The notes beneath the pieces are model-generated. The model was given only the letters and a program-made list of their open reading frames with translations. It was not told where the DNA came from and made no database searches. Both the position numbers and the translations under genes were made by a program. Positions 1 through 7,954 of a DNA stretch of 13,712 nucleotides are shown in pieces (positions within the stretch are counted from its first letter, which is position 1; each line of letters starts with the position of its first letter). This stretch comes from Caldisericota bacterium (GTDB taxonomy: Bacteria > Caldisericota > Caldisericia > B22-G15): assembly GCA_003648245.1 (NCBI GenBank), contig QMOO01000011.1:1-13712 (forward strand), read 5' to 3'.

Positions 1-7
1 CTTTTGG

Positions 8-14
8 AAAGGAG
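8..14 (+). promoter_or_regulatory. Ribosome binding site of the SLH protein gene
   Basis: AAAGGAG lies 7 bases before the ATG at 22, a good Shine-Dalgarno match at normal spacing. It fixes the start of the first gene. The promoter must lie before the window or further upstream in an operon, since only 21 bases precede the start codon. Confidence 0.85.
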
Positions 15-21
15 TTAGAAA

Positions 22-3000
22 ATGAAGAAAGTTTTAACGTTAGTCTTAATCTTCTTAATGTTTTTCTCTTTTAAAATTACACTTGCCAAAGGAGAATTTA
101 TAGTTACCAATACCAACTCCAGAGGGGCAGGTTCTTTTCTATACGCAATGCGTGAAGCGATAGATAAGGGGGGAGTTGTAAAATTTGATATTCCTGAGGA
201 AGATAAAAACTTCAATGGCAAAGTCTGGATTATAAAGCTAAAAGATCCACTTCCAGAGATAAATAAACCAATAATTATAGATGGTTTGTCTCAGACTGAA
301 AAGCATGGAGATAGAAACCCAGATGGACCAGAAATAGTTATTGATGCTTCCATGGTTGTTGGTGAAGAAACATTGTTCTATTTTAGAAAAAGCGGATTTA
401 AAATATCTGGAATTACCATAATAAATTTTAAAGGAAAGGGTGTTATAGAAACAAAACAGGCAAAGGGAGACATACACAATATATCCATAAGAAACGCAAA
501 TATAGGTATTTATCTCTACAAAGCAAATGGGGTAAAAATAAGAAATGTATCTGTCAGTAATTTGCAATACGGTCTGTATCTATACTATTCAAATTACAAT
601 GTGATAGATGGTTTCTATGCAGAGAACAACACCTATGGGATAAGGCTTTACTACTCTATGAACAATGAAATAAAAAATTCCACCGTGGTTAAGTGTGATT
701 CTGGAATCAGAGTTTTCTATAACTCCATCAAAAATAAACTCCACGATAATAAAATTTTAAGAAATACAGATGGCATATGGGTTAGAGACTATCATAACAT
801 TGAAAATGACATTTTTAATAATGAGCTTACAGAGAATGAGAATGGAATTCATCTTTTATATGGCACGAAAGTCCAAATCTACTCAAATAAATTTGATAAA
901 AACAATACAGGTATATTTATAGAATCCTTCTCTGAAAAAAATGAGATTTTTGAGAATTCCTTTACAAATAATAATACCTGTATAGATATATCAAATCACT
1001 CAAAGAATAACGTGTTAAGGGGAAATACTTTTGATTCTAATAAAAAGGCTATTTTTATAGAGGAAGAGACATCTGTCCCCAATGTTTTATCAGAGAACAT
1101 TGTAACCAACAATGATTACAGGGGAATAATAATAAACTCTAATAATAAAACCCCTCCACCAGAAATTTTAAATGTAGGTTTAGTGGGTAGAGGAATAGCA
1201 ATAGAGGTTGAGAATGAAGTGGATGGTACTCTGGAAGTTTTTCTCTCCAATTATAATGGTAAAATCTCCCCCCACCCTATGGATCCCGACTCATCTCCCT
1301 ATCATGGAGATAGTGAGAGATTTCTCGGTAGAAGTAATGTAAATTCAGGAAATGAAAGTCTCATAATTATTGGTGAGGCGAAGGAAGGTCAATATGTAAC
1401 TGCCACTCTAACTAACAAAGATACAGGAACTTCAGAGTTCTCTTTAAATAAGAAACTTGTGTCTTTCCCATTCCTTGATGCTATTCTTTCAGTTTCAAGT
1501 TCAGCTGAGAGAGGTGAGAGGGTAAAGTTTACTGCAAAAATAAGTAACAAAGGAGACATGGGAATAAATGAGGTTACTTTTGAATGTCCCATTCCCGACG
1601 TTTTAAAAGATGTAAAATTGGATTTTCTACCCAATGGTGCAGAAGGCAACGTGAAAAATAATACAATCTATGTAAAGAATATAACTATAGGACCAAATTC
1701 GTTTGTTACAATTTCATTTTCATCTCTTATACCAGACTCTATTGATGTAGGAACAGATATCTCTCTTCAAGGAGAGGTGAATTATTACCCCATAGATGAA
1801 CTCTTACTTAAAGAGAAAACAGACAAGGATGAATTTGATGATGGAATTCCAAATAGTGACACTGGAGACGAAGAAACCAAGTTCACTGTTTCCGGTAAAC
1901 CAAATATAGTGTTTAAAGTGGAATCCCCTGAAGAAGTCAGTGCTAATTCAATATTTAATATAAAAATAAACATAAAAAATACAGGTAATGACATTGGTAA
2001 GAATATCAAACTTTCGTTTAATGTACCTCACGATTTTAGTTTTATCTCTTCTTCCATGGGAGGCTTTAATTCAAAAGAAAAAGTTTTTACTATTAGTATT
2101 CTTAGTTTAAAACCGGACGAGGAAATAAATGTATCCATTACTTTAAAGTCAGAAAATGTTATAGACGATAAGAATGTTTCTTTAACTTTCACCTTGAAAG
2201 GCACAGATATTAAACCAATTGAGCATGAAGTTTTAATAATTATAAAAGGAGAGGGGAGAGAGAATGTAACTTTTAGTCTTGATTTTCCGAGGGAAGCTAA
2301 ACTCTTAGAGGAGTTTGAGATAAAGATAAGTTTTACAAATTCTGGAAACAAGGAAAGTGAAGAAAAGCTGATTAGACTCTCATTTGACAATGGTGTAAGT
2401 TTTCTATCTTCAACTCCGATGGTTAGAGTAAAAAGTGGAGAAATTTCCTACACTTTAAAATCTATTCCTGAGGGGGAGACTAAGGTATTAAAGTTAAAAT
2501 TTAAAATTACAGAAGGGTGTAAAGAGTATAAGAACTTTACTTTAAGTTTTAATGGAATCAGGAAGGAATTTAAAATATTTGTTAATTGTTTAAGAGTGTA
2601 CCACCAGGCAATAATTTCTGGTTTTCCAGATGGAAGTTTTAAACCAGACCTTCCATTAAAAAGAGTTGAAGCCAGTGCCATTATAACCAATGCTCTTTTA
2701 CTTAAACCCTCCATCTCCTTCCTGCCAAAGGATATTCCTTCCAATTATTGGGGAGGTGAGTTCGTATCCTCCGTCGTAGGAAATGGAATAATGAAAGGTT
2801 ACCCCGATGGAACATTTAAACCAGAGAAATATATGACGAGGATAGAAGCCAGTGCAGTTATATTTAAAATCCTATCTTTAAGAGAAGATTACTCAACGGG
2901 ATTTAAAGATGTGAAGGAAGATTACTGGGGAAGAGGAATAATTGGTGCTGTGGTTAAGGCAGAAGTTATGAAGGGTTATCCTGATGGAACATTTAAACCC

Positions 3001-3342
3001 GATAGATTGATTACAAGAGCTGAGTTTCTCGTAATTGTCCTTAAAGCTATTGGTAGAGGGAAGGCAAGTTTCAATGTTTTAAGTATGTTTAGTGATGTTG
3101 ATTCAAATTTCTGGGCTTATCCATTTATCGTTGAAGCTACTGTTCCCCATGTGGTTATAAATCCAGAGAAATTAGGAGAGATTAGGATAAAGGATAAAGC
3201 TTTTCCTGTGTTTAGTGAAAAATTTAATTCAATAGTGGAAATTGTTAAAGTAGGTGATAAAATAAAAGTGAGCCTTCCATTCCTATATCCTGATTTAAGG
3301 GAGGTGGAAATAACTGTTAGCAGAGTAGGTGTTAAACCATGA
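22..3342 (+). CDS. Secreted beta-helix protein with C-terminal SLH repeats
   Basis: A large exported protein (1106 aa) that probably binds the S-layer or cell wall. Residues 1-22 look like a Sec signal peptide (MKK, hydrophobic core, cleavage after T-L-A). Residues about 27-110 carry the TNTNxxGxGSxxxAxxEA-type start and an 'IIIDGLSQ' motif typical of CSLREA-like/parallel beta-helix surface proteins. Residues about 115-370 are NosD-like beta-helix coils rich in Asn and Gly. Residues about 377-474 match the module that often follows such helices (GQYVTATLTNKDTGTSEFS). About 475-835 hold roughly three DUF11/CARDB-like beta-sandwich repeats. The C-terminus has three SLH motifs with GFPDGSFKPD at 867, GYPDGTFKPE at 926 and GYPDGTFKPD at 985, plus a tryptophan-containing half repeat near 1023-1031. 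The stop overlaps the next ATG. The family architecture is clear; the ligand is unknown and an enzymatic role (glycan lyase) cannot be shown. Confidence 0.88.
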   Translation: MKKVLTLVLIFLMFFSFKITLAKGEFIVTNTNSRGAGSFLYAMREAIDKGGVVKFDIPEEDKNFNGKVWIIKLKDPLPEINKPIIIDGLSQTEKHGDRNPDGPEIVIDASMVVGEETLFYFRKSGFKISGITIINFKGKGVIETKQAKGDIHNISIRNANIGIYLYKANGVKIRNVSVSNLQYGLYLYYSNYNVIDGFYAENNTYGIRLYYSMNNEIKNSTVVKCDSGIRVFYNSIKNKLHDNKILRNTDGIWVRDYHNIENDIFNNELTENENGIHLLYGTKVQIYSNKFDKNNTGIFIESFSEKNEIFENSFTNNNTCIDISNHSKNNVLRGNTFDSNKKAIFIEEETSVPNVLSENIVTNNDYRGIIINSNNKTPPPEILNVGLVGRGIAIEVENEVDGTLEVFLSNYNGKISPHPMDPDSSPYHGDSERFLGRSNVNSGNESLIIIGEAKEGQYVTATLTNKDTGTSEFSLNKKLVSFPFLDAILSVSSSAERGERVKFTAKISNKGDMGINEVTFECPIPDVLKDVKLDFLPNGAEGNVKNNTIYVKNITIGPNSFVTISFSSLIPDSIDVGTDISLQGEVNYYPIDELLLKEKTDKDEFDDGIPNSDTGDEETKFTVSGKPNIVFKVESPEEVSANSIFNIKINIKNTGNDIGKNIKLSFNVPHDFSFISSSMGGFNSKEKVFTISILSLKPDEEINVSITLKSENVIDDKNVSLTFTLKGTDIKPIEHEVLIIIKGEGRENVTFSLDFPREAKLLEEFEIKISFTNSGNKESEEKLIRLSFDNGVSFLSSTPMVRVKSGEISYTLKSIPEGETKVLKLKFKITEGCKEYKNFTLSFNGIRKEFKIFVNCLRVYHQAIISGFPDGSFKPDLPLKRVEASAIITNALLLKPSISFLPKDIPSNYWGGEFVSSVVGNGIMKGYPDGTFKPEKYMTRIEASAVIFKILSLREDYSTGFKDVKEDYWGRGIIGAVVKAEVMKGYPDGTFKPDRLITRAEFLVIVLKAIGRGKASFNVLSMFSDVDSNFWAYPFIVEATVPHVVINPEKLGEIRIKDKAFPVFSEKFNSIVEIVKVGDKIKVSLPFLYPDLREVEITVSRVGVKP

Positions 3343-4712
3343 AGAAACTCATCATCATTCTATTAATAATCTGTTTGTTGGCAGGAGGGGTATTTCTCCT
3401 CTATAAAATAGGATTTATTACATTTAGGAGAGCAGAGTTCTCTGGTAATCTCTATCCCCCAAAAAACTCAAATTTCTATCTTTACTACGATCTTAGTGAT
3501 ATCCCTCTGGAGAATTTTATAAAGGATGAGAAATTAACCACATTCCTGTCTTACACTGAAAAAAATGGTTCAATCTTCTTTGTTGAGGATAAAGAGAATT
3601 CTTTTGTTGCATCTATAAATGCAAAGAGAGGAAAAGGTAATGAACTTGTCATGTTCCTTACAGATGAGATTGAAAAAGGTGGGGGTGTTGTTGAGAAAAA
3701 GAAAATCTCATCTTTCACAGTTTATGAAATTGTTCCTTCATCAGAAAATCTAACACCCTACTCTCCCGTATCCCAACCATTCTATGTCTCCAGTCTAAAG
3801 GATACAGTTATTTTTACCACATCTATTGATACCTTCAAAAGTGTGATATATACCAAAAAGGAAGACTCCCTTTTAAATACAGAAGGTTTTAAGAAGGTGC
3901 TTGATAAAGTTCCATTAGATTCAAATGTATTTGGATACTTTAATGCCAATTCTCAAAATGTTGGTGAGGGAGGTTTTTATACAGAATTTCATAAAGATGC
4001 CCTTTTTGTGAAGGGTTTTTACAATAAAATTAATCCTACAACCCCAGTTCCCCTCTCTGAAACAATTCTAAGATTTGTGGGCGAAAATCCCTTTTTTATA
4101 TTTGGAGTTAGAGATCTTGGAAATTTTCTATCTCAAGCCGTATCTTCTCTTCAGGAAGAGAATCCTCTGATATCTGGTTTCACTCAGGGGTTTGATATTT
4201 TAGGTTTCCTGTCTCTGTTCAATGAAGATGTAATAGTATCTCTGGATATGAAGGATGGAAAACCAAATTTTGTTGTTGTCTCCAATCTTAGAGGAGTGGA
4301 GAAGGTAGGTCAGAAATTAGAGAATTTTAAAAACTATCTGTCACAAAATTTTAACTTTTCTTTTAAAGAATTCCTCTTTGAGGATGCAGAGCTTATTCTT
4401 GGTAGAAACTCATCTGGTGTAAGTGTAGCCATCTCAATTCTTTCTAACTTTCTATTTTTGGGTAGTGAAGAAGGTGTAAAAAATTCAATAATCTCTGGGA
4501 AGATTGGAGAGAATAAGACTTTAAATGAACTTTTGAAAGGCTTGGGTTCAGATGTTCCGGGAGATATAACAACCATACTCTTTCTGGATTTTTCAAAATT
4601 GAAAAATTTCGGTAAAGATAAAGTTCAAAACCTATCCAGCATCTACTTTGTTACGCTGGAGGAGAAGAGAGACGCCAATTTCATATTAAAAGTGGAATTT
4701 AAGAAGCAGTAA
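3339..4712 (+). CDS. Membrane-anchored DUF3352-like protein
   Basis: This 457-aa protein has a single N-terminal membrane segment (residues about 4-23, after MKK) with no lipobox, so most of it is probably outside the membrane. The rest alternates strands and helices. Segments such as 'NSNFYLYYDLSDIP' after the anchor, 'VIFTTSIDTFKSVI' mid-protein and 'NFLFLGSEEGVKNSI' near the end resemble DUF3352 proteins, a family of unknown function; this is my recognition of pattern, not a search. Its ATG overlaps the stop of the SLH gene (ATGA) and has only a weak Shine-Dalgarno, so translation is probably coupled and the two products may act together at the cell surface. Its last codons overlap, on the other strand, the end of the DUF401 gene by 27 bp. 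No catalytic motif is visible. Confidence 0.75.
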   Translation: MKKLIIILLIICLLAGGVFLLYKIGFITFRRAEFSGNLYPPKNSNFYLYYDLSDIPLENFIKDEKLTTFLSYTEKNGSIFFVEDKENSFVASINAKRGKGNELVMFLTDEIEKGGGVVEKKKISSFTVYEIVPSSENLTPYSPVSQPFYVSSLKDTVIFTTSIDTFKSVIYTKKEDSLLNTEGFKKVLDKVPLDSNVFGYFNANSQNVGEGGFYTEFHKDALFVKGFYNKINPTTPVPLSETILRFVGENPFFIFGVRDLGNFLSQAVSSLQEENPLISGFTQGFDILGFLSLFNEDVIVSLDMKDGKPNFVVVSNLRGVEKVGQKLENFKNYLSQNFNFSFKEFLFEDAELILGRNSSGVSVAISILSNFLFLGSEEGVKNSIISGKIGENKTLNELLKGLGSDVPGDITTILFLDFSKLKNFGKDKVQNLSSIYFVTLEEKRDANFILKVEFKKQ

Positions 4713-5894
4713 ATACAGAAGAATAGATGCCAGTGATACAAAAATCACAGAAGGGATAATAAAGGAATAAACTTTACCAAATTTTGCCTTAAAATATCTC
4801 ACAGTTACTATCAAGCATAGATGAAGGGGAGACAGGAGAACGCCAGCTACTGCACCTGTAAATGCGAGTCCCATCAATGAAAGGGAGAGCTTTCCATTTA
4901 TAAATAAGAAACTCTCTATCAATGGATAAGAGACACCAACAGATGTAGATGTGATACCTGTGACAAAAGTTACTATAAATGGAAGGAAGAAGAGTAGGAT
5001 TAGCGGACTAACATGAAGGGAGGTTAGCTCAACAGATACCCTGTTTGCTATTCCTGAATTCATGAGGTTTTTAAAGAAGAATATTCCCAATGGTAGAAGG
5101 TAGTTCTCCAACTTAAAAGATTTTAAGAAATATTCCTTAATCTCTTTAGATTTTGGTTTTAAAAATATGAGGCTAAGAATTGTAGTTATAAATATTGCAT
5201 ATACCAGATCAAGCGAAACTACTGTGGAGAGGAGTATTATAAGGAGTATTGGAGAGAAATATTTCAGGAATTCATAAAAACCTCCCTCTTCTCTCTTTAT
5301 GTTCTCAAGCTTCACACCTCTATAACCTATAAGCCATCCAGCAGATATTTGAAGTATCGGAAGTATAAAATGTGCCAATAAGACTGTTCTGATTGGTATT
5401 TTTAAAAATATGGATATAAGTATGAGAGCAGGATAGAGTGGGAATACACCTTCCCACACATGTCTGAACCAGTAATTTAAATAGGCTCTTCTCTCGTTTG
5501 TCGCCACCATCTCTTTTGTTGATTCCTCCACGAGAGGGGCGGAGAATAAAGCACCACCAGGCATAGGTATGAGACCCACAAGTGAAGCAGAAAGAAAAAT
5601 GACAATCTTTCTATTGGGTATAAAGGAGTCAAGATTTTTTATCATCTTTGTAAGAATTTTTTTGTCCTGGAGAAGATTGGCAAAGAAGTATATCATACAC
5701 AGCATTATGGTAAGTCTAAGAGTATCTTTAGAGATAGATGTTATAAGCAAATAGTTTAGAACCTCTTTAAATGGAATTGGATAAATAAAACCCAGGAATA
5801 TCCCACCAATAAGTAAACTTATACCTGGGCCCACCTTCCTTGTTATTAAAAAGATTATGATAAAGAATGTTATTCCGAGTTTTAACAGGGTCAT
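4686..5894 (-). CDS. DUF401 family integral membrane transporter
   Basis: A 402-aa multi-spanning membrane protein of the DUF401 family, thought to belong to the ion transporter (IT) superfamily. Family-type motifs seen: GLIPMPGGALFSAP at 107-120, NYWFRHVWEG followed by PLYPALIL at 140-159, VTGITSTSVG at 311-320 and LLSPLHLCLIVT at 353-364. The two Gly/Pro/Ser-rich stretches (107-120 and about 311-358) look like the paired re-entrant loops of such carriers. About ten hydrophobic segments are visible. Length is normal for the family. The gene follows the SsnA gene with one base between TAA and ATG and no clear ribosome binding site of its own, so it is probably translated by re-initiation. The context suggests it imports the amidohydrolase substrate or exports its product; the substrate is unknown. 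Its stop lies inside the DUF3352-like gene. Confidence 0.88.
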   Translation of the reverse strand: MTLLKLGITFFIIIFLITRKVGPGISLLIGGIFLGFIYPIPFKEVLNYLLITSISKDTLRLTIMLCMIYFFANLLQDKKILTKMIKNLDSFIPNRKIVIFLSASLVGLIPMPGGALFSAPLVEESTKEMVATNERRAYLNYWFRHVWEGVFPLYPALILISIFLKIPIRTVLLAHFILPILQISAGWLIGYRGVKLENIKREEGGFYEFLKYFSPILLIILLSTVVSLDLVYAIFITTILSLIFLKPKSKEIKEYFLKSFKLENYLLPLGIFFFKNLMNSGIANRVSVELTSLHVSPLILLFFLPFIVTFVTGITSTSVGVSYPLIESFLFINGKLSLSLMGLAFTGAVAGVLLSPLHLCLIVTVRYFKAKFGKVYSFIIPSVIFVSLASILLYLLLLKFHF

Positions 5895-5895
5895 A

Positions 5896-7221
5896 TTAGG
5901 TGGAAGTGAATCTTTCCCATAGGTTCTTGGTCACTTTCTCACTTTCCCTTTCTATTCTTTCTGCGTCTACAGTTAAAATTTCTCTATCCTTCATAACAAA
6001 TTTTCCATTTATTACCACATCTTCAACAAAATCTGGAGATAATCCAAAGAGAAAATGGCCAAAGAAATTATTTTCATTTAGAGGTGTTGGAGGTATATAA
6101 GATAGCATAATGAAGTCAGGAACAGCACCTTCCTCTATTACTCCAATTTTTCTATTAAAGATTCTTTCAGCTATTTTTGGGTTATTTACAAATAGCATTC
6201 TGTAGGATTCCGAAAATCCAACATTTGGATCCTTTTTGTTTAACTTGTGCAGTATGGTTGCAACCTGAGTCTCTCTCCACATGTTTTGAGTGAAACCATC
6301 TGTTCCAAGACCCAGAAGGATTCCTCTGTTCATCATTCCTATAACATCAGATACTCCCACTGCATTGTTCATATTTGACTCAGGATTATGTATAACCATA
6401 GTCTCAGTTTCCTTTATGATATCCTTTTCCTTTTCATCAATATGAATGGCATGAATCGCAAGAGTTTTTTTGCCAAGTATATTCTCCTTTAAGAGTCTTT
6501 CAACGACCCCCAGTCTGTATTTTTCAATGGAGTCTTCCCTATCAGCTATATCTTCTGCAACATGGATATGAAATCCCACATCAAGGTCTTTCCCTGCCTC
6601 TGCGCACTCTTTCATGGTTTTTTCACTTATTGTAAACTGAGCATGCATTCCAAATGTTGGTGATATAAGAGAGTTCTTTTCTTTCCTCAATTTTTCAATG
6701 AATCTTATATTTTCCTTTATGCTTTCCTTTGCTTTGGTCTCTCCCCATCTATCCGAGACTTCAAAACATGTGGAAAGCCTGATTCCGGTTTCAATACTTA
6801 CTCTCTCCAATTCATCCAGACTCCCAGAGATGTATCCAAAACTTGCATGGTGATCTATTATGGTGGTTGTTCCTTTTCTTATGGCATCGATTATCCCTAC
6901 AAGTGCAGAGTAGTAGATTGATTCCCTGTCCAGAGCTAGATCCAGTTTCCACCATAGATTTTTAAGTATATCCAAGAAATTTTCAGGGTGGTAATTTTTT
7001 AAAGGTATACCTCTTGCAAGAGCCGAGTAGAGATGATCGTGTGCAACTATAAGACCTGGCATTAAGAGTTTTCCCTTCCCATCTATAAATTCACCTTTAT
7101 ATTCTTTACTATCCTCTCCTGCATAAACTATTTTTTCCTCATCCCACACCAAAATTCCATTATTAAAAAATTTTGGGTTTTCTCCTCCAGTAAAGATGGA
7201 AACATTCTTTAAAATCTTCAT
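5896..7221 (-). CDS. ssnA: SsnA-type amidohydrolase (chlorohydrolase/deaminase family)
   Basis: A 441-aa cytosolic metal-dependent hydrolase of the amidohydrolase superfamily (ATZ/TRZ-like), matching the SsnA subfamily in length and motifs. Visible metal and active-site elements: H61-D-H63 in 'AHDHLYSALARG', D123-H124-H125, H218-I-H220-V-A-E223, H257/H260 in 'AIHAIH', and D308 in 'GLGTDG'. Other SsnA-like stretches are 'NFLDILKNLWWKLD' at 81-94 and 'CFEVSDRWG' at 152-160. All expected ligands are present, so it should be active, probably removing an amino or halide group from a nitrogen heterocycle. The exact substrate of SsnA is not established, although homologues occur in purine and selenium-linked hydroxylase clusters. 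It starts in an ATGA overlap with the DUF4388 gene behind a very strong Shine-Dalgarno (7229-7236). The following DUF401 carrier is one base away. Confidence 0.88.
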   Translation of the reverse strand: MKILKNVSIFTGGENPKFFNNGILVWDEEKIVYAGEDSKEYKGEFIDGKGKLLMPGLIVAHDHLYSALARGIPLKNYHPENFLDILKNLWWKLDLALDRESIYYSALVGIIDAIRKGTTTIIDHHASFGYISGSLDELERVSIETGIRLSTCFEVSDRWGETKAKESIKENIRFIEKLRKEKNSLISPTFGMHAQFTISEKTMKECAEAGKDLDVGFHIHVAEDIADREDSIEKYRLGVVERLLKENILGKKTLAIHAIHIDEKEKDIIKETETMVIHNPESNMNNAVGVSDVIGMMNRGILLGLGTDGFTQNMWRETQVATILHKLNKKDPNVGFSESYRMLFVNNPKIAERIFNRKIGVIEEGAVPDFIMLSYIPPTPLNENNFFGHFLFGLSPDFVEDVVINGKFVMKDREILTVDAERIERESEKVTKNLWERFTST

Positions 7222-7919
7222 TTTTCTTCCTCCTTTAACAGAAGGCCAGAGAGAACGAGATCTCTCATGGTTCTTAATGCTTCAAAGTAACCAAGCTTTG
7301 ATGACCAGGCTATTTCTCCTGCTGTTTTTTCTCCATCGCACATAAATACTATTTCCCACTCATCTTTTGAGAATGTCATACTATCCACGTTTGGTTCTGG
7401 ATTTACCTTAAGGACAATATTATCATTTGGTATAACTTTCCTTATTTCCATTAATTCATCATATTTTCTCGTTAATTCGAGCATGAGCTCATCAACGCTC
7501 ATCTTTATATTTATTTCCTTTGGTTTCTCGTTAGGTATAAATTTAAAGCCACCATCCTTTATGAGAAAGAGGTGTAAGCATCTTTCCACCAGCTGGAGTT
7601 TCAGAAATTTCTTTAGTTCCTCCTTCTCTATTGCTCCAGACTTTACAAGCTTCTCTCCAAGTTTTCCTCCTGTATTTTCATTTAGTATTCTCTCAAGCTC
7701 TTCTTCATCTATCTTTTGATGTTTTACCAATAAACTTCCAATTAGAATAGGAGAGTTTTTAACTGAAGCATGTATTACCTCGCCATGATCAAAGTATATT
7801 CTTCCAAATTCCTCTCCCTGAGATTCAATAATTAGAACTCCAGATTTTTGGATATTCTTTATCAACGTAAGAATGTCATAAAATGAGAAATCCTTTAAAT
7901 CTCCTCTCAATATATTCAT
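7218..7919 (-). CDS. DUF4388 (PATAN-like) protein with winged-helix-like C-terminus
   Basis: A 233-aa cytosolic protein, likely regulatory. Residues 1-60 match the start of DUF4388/PATAN ('GDLKDFSFYDIL', then 'GVLIIE', 'GRIYFDHGEVIHA'). Residues about 61-112 form an inserted MshEN/GspE N-terminal-like helical repeat ('IGSLLVKHQKIDEEELERIL' and 'LGEKLVKSGAIEKEEL'). About 113-150 closes the DUF4388 part (GGFKFIP). Residues about 185-230 read like a winged helix ('DGEKTAGEIAWSSKLGYFEALR'). A longer frame reaches upstream to 8036, but the extra 39 residues have no family similarity, would lie antisense to the zincin gene, and the ATG at 7919 begins exactly at the conserved MNILRGDL. It leads the operon with ssnA and DUF401. 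Homologues often act in two-component or motility signalling; here no receiver domain is present. The function is unknown. Confidence 0.8.
   Translation of the reverse strand: MNILRGDLKDFSFYDILTLIKNIQKSGVLIIESQGEEFGRIYFDHGEVIHASVKNSPILIGSLLVKHQKIDEEELERILNENTGGKLGEKLVKSGAIEKEELKKFLKLQLVERCLHLFLIKDGGFKFIPNEKPKEINIKMSVDELMLELTRKYDELMEIRKVIPNDNIVLKVNPEPNVDSMTFSKDEWEIVFMCDGEKTAGEIAWSSKLGYFEALRTMRDLVLSGLLLKEEEK
7229..7236 (-). promoter_or_regulatory. Strong ribosome binding site of ssnA
   Basis: On the minus strand AAAGGAGG lies 7 bases before the ATG at 7221, within the last codons of the DUF4388 gene. It supports the SsnA start and high translation of this downstream gene independent of coupling. 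Confidence 0.9.
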
Positions 7920-7926
7920 ATAAAGA

Positions 7927-7954
7927 ATTTTATCATATAATTGGGTTGTGGAAA
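7927..7954 (-). promoter_or_regulatory. Putative promoter of the DUF4388-ssnA-DUF401 operon
   Basis: On the minus strand TTTCCA (7954-7949, 4/6 to the -35 consensus) is followed after 16 bases by TAAAAT (7932-7927, 5/6 to the -10 consensus). The -10 ends 7 bases before the ATG at 7919, so the transcript would begin at or near the start codon, with no room for a Shine-Dalgarno. A second -10-like hexamer, TATGAT (7937-7932), overlaps and would give a leader of a few bases. This is a motif inference in AT-rich DNA. Confidence 0.45.
7936..7941 (+). promoter_or_regulatory. Putative -10 box of the zincin-GGDEF-UPF0182 operon
   Basis: A perfect TATAAT lies 6 bases before the GTG start at 7948, which puts the expected transcription start on or next to the start codon. 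The best -35 candidate is weak (TTCATA at 7915-7920 with a short 15-base spacer). No Shine-Dalgarno precedes the GTG, which agrees with a leaderless mRNA. Confidence 0.5.

Noticed and set aside
238..567. 109-codon open frame on the minus strand
   Set aside because: It is antisense to the beta-helix coding region, is rich in Tyr/Cys/Phe as expected from a shadow frame and has no ribosome binding site or known motif.
2798..3003. Direct DNA repeats around GATGGAACATTTAAACC as a mobile or recombination element
   Set aside because: They are in frame, 177 bp (59 codons) apart and encode the SLH GYPDGTFKP motif, so protein repeat structure explains them.
4733..4748. GTGAT / ATCAC inverted repeat as a terminator after the DUF3352-like gene
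   Set aside because: The stem is only 5 bp with a 6-base loop, no T-tract follows, and it lies inside DUF401 coding sequence.
7483..7719. Ser/Phe-rich open frame on the plus strand
   Set aside because: Low-complexity composition is produced by reading the complement of the Glu/Lys-rich DUF4388 gene.
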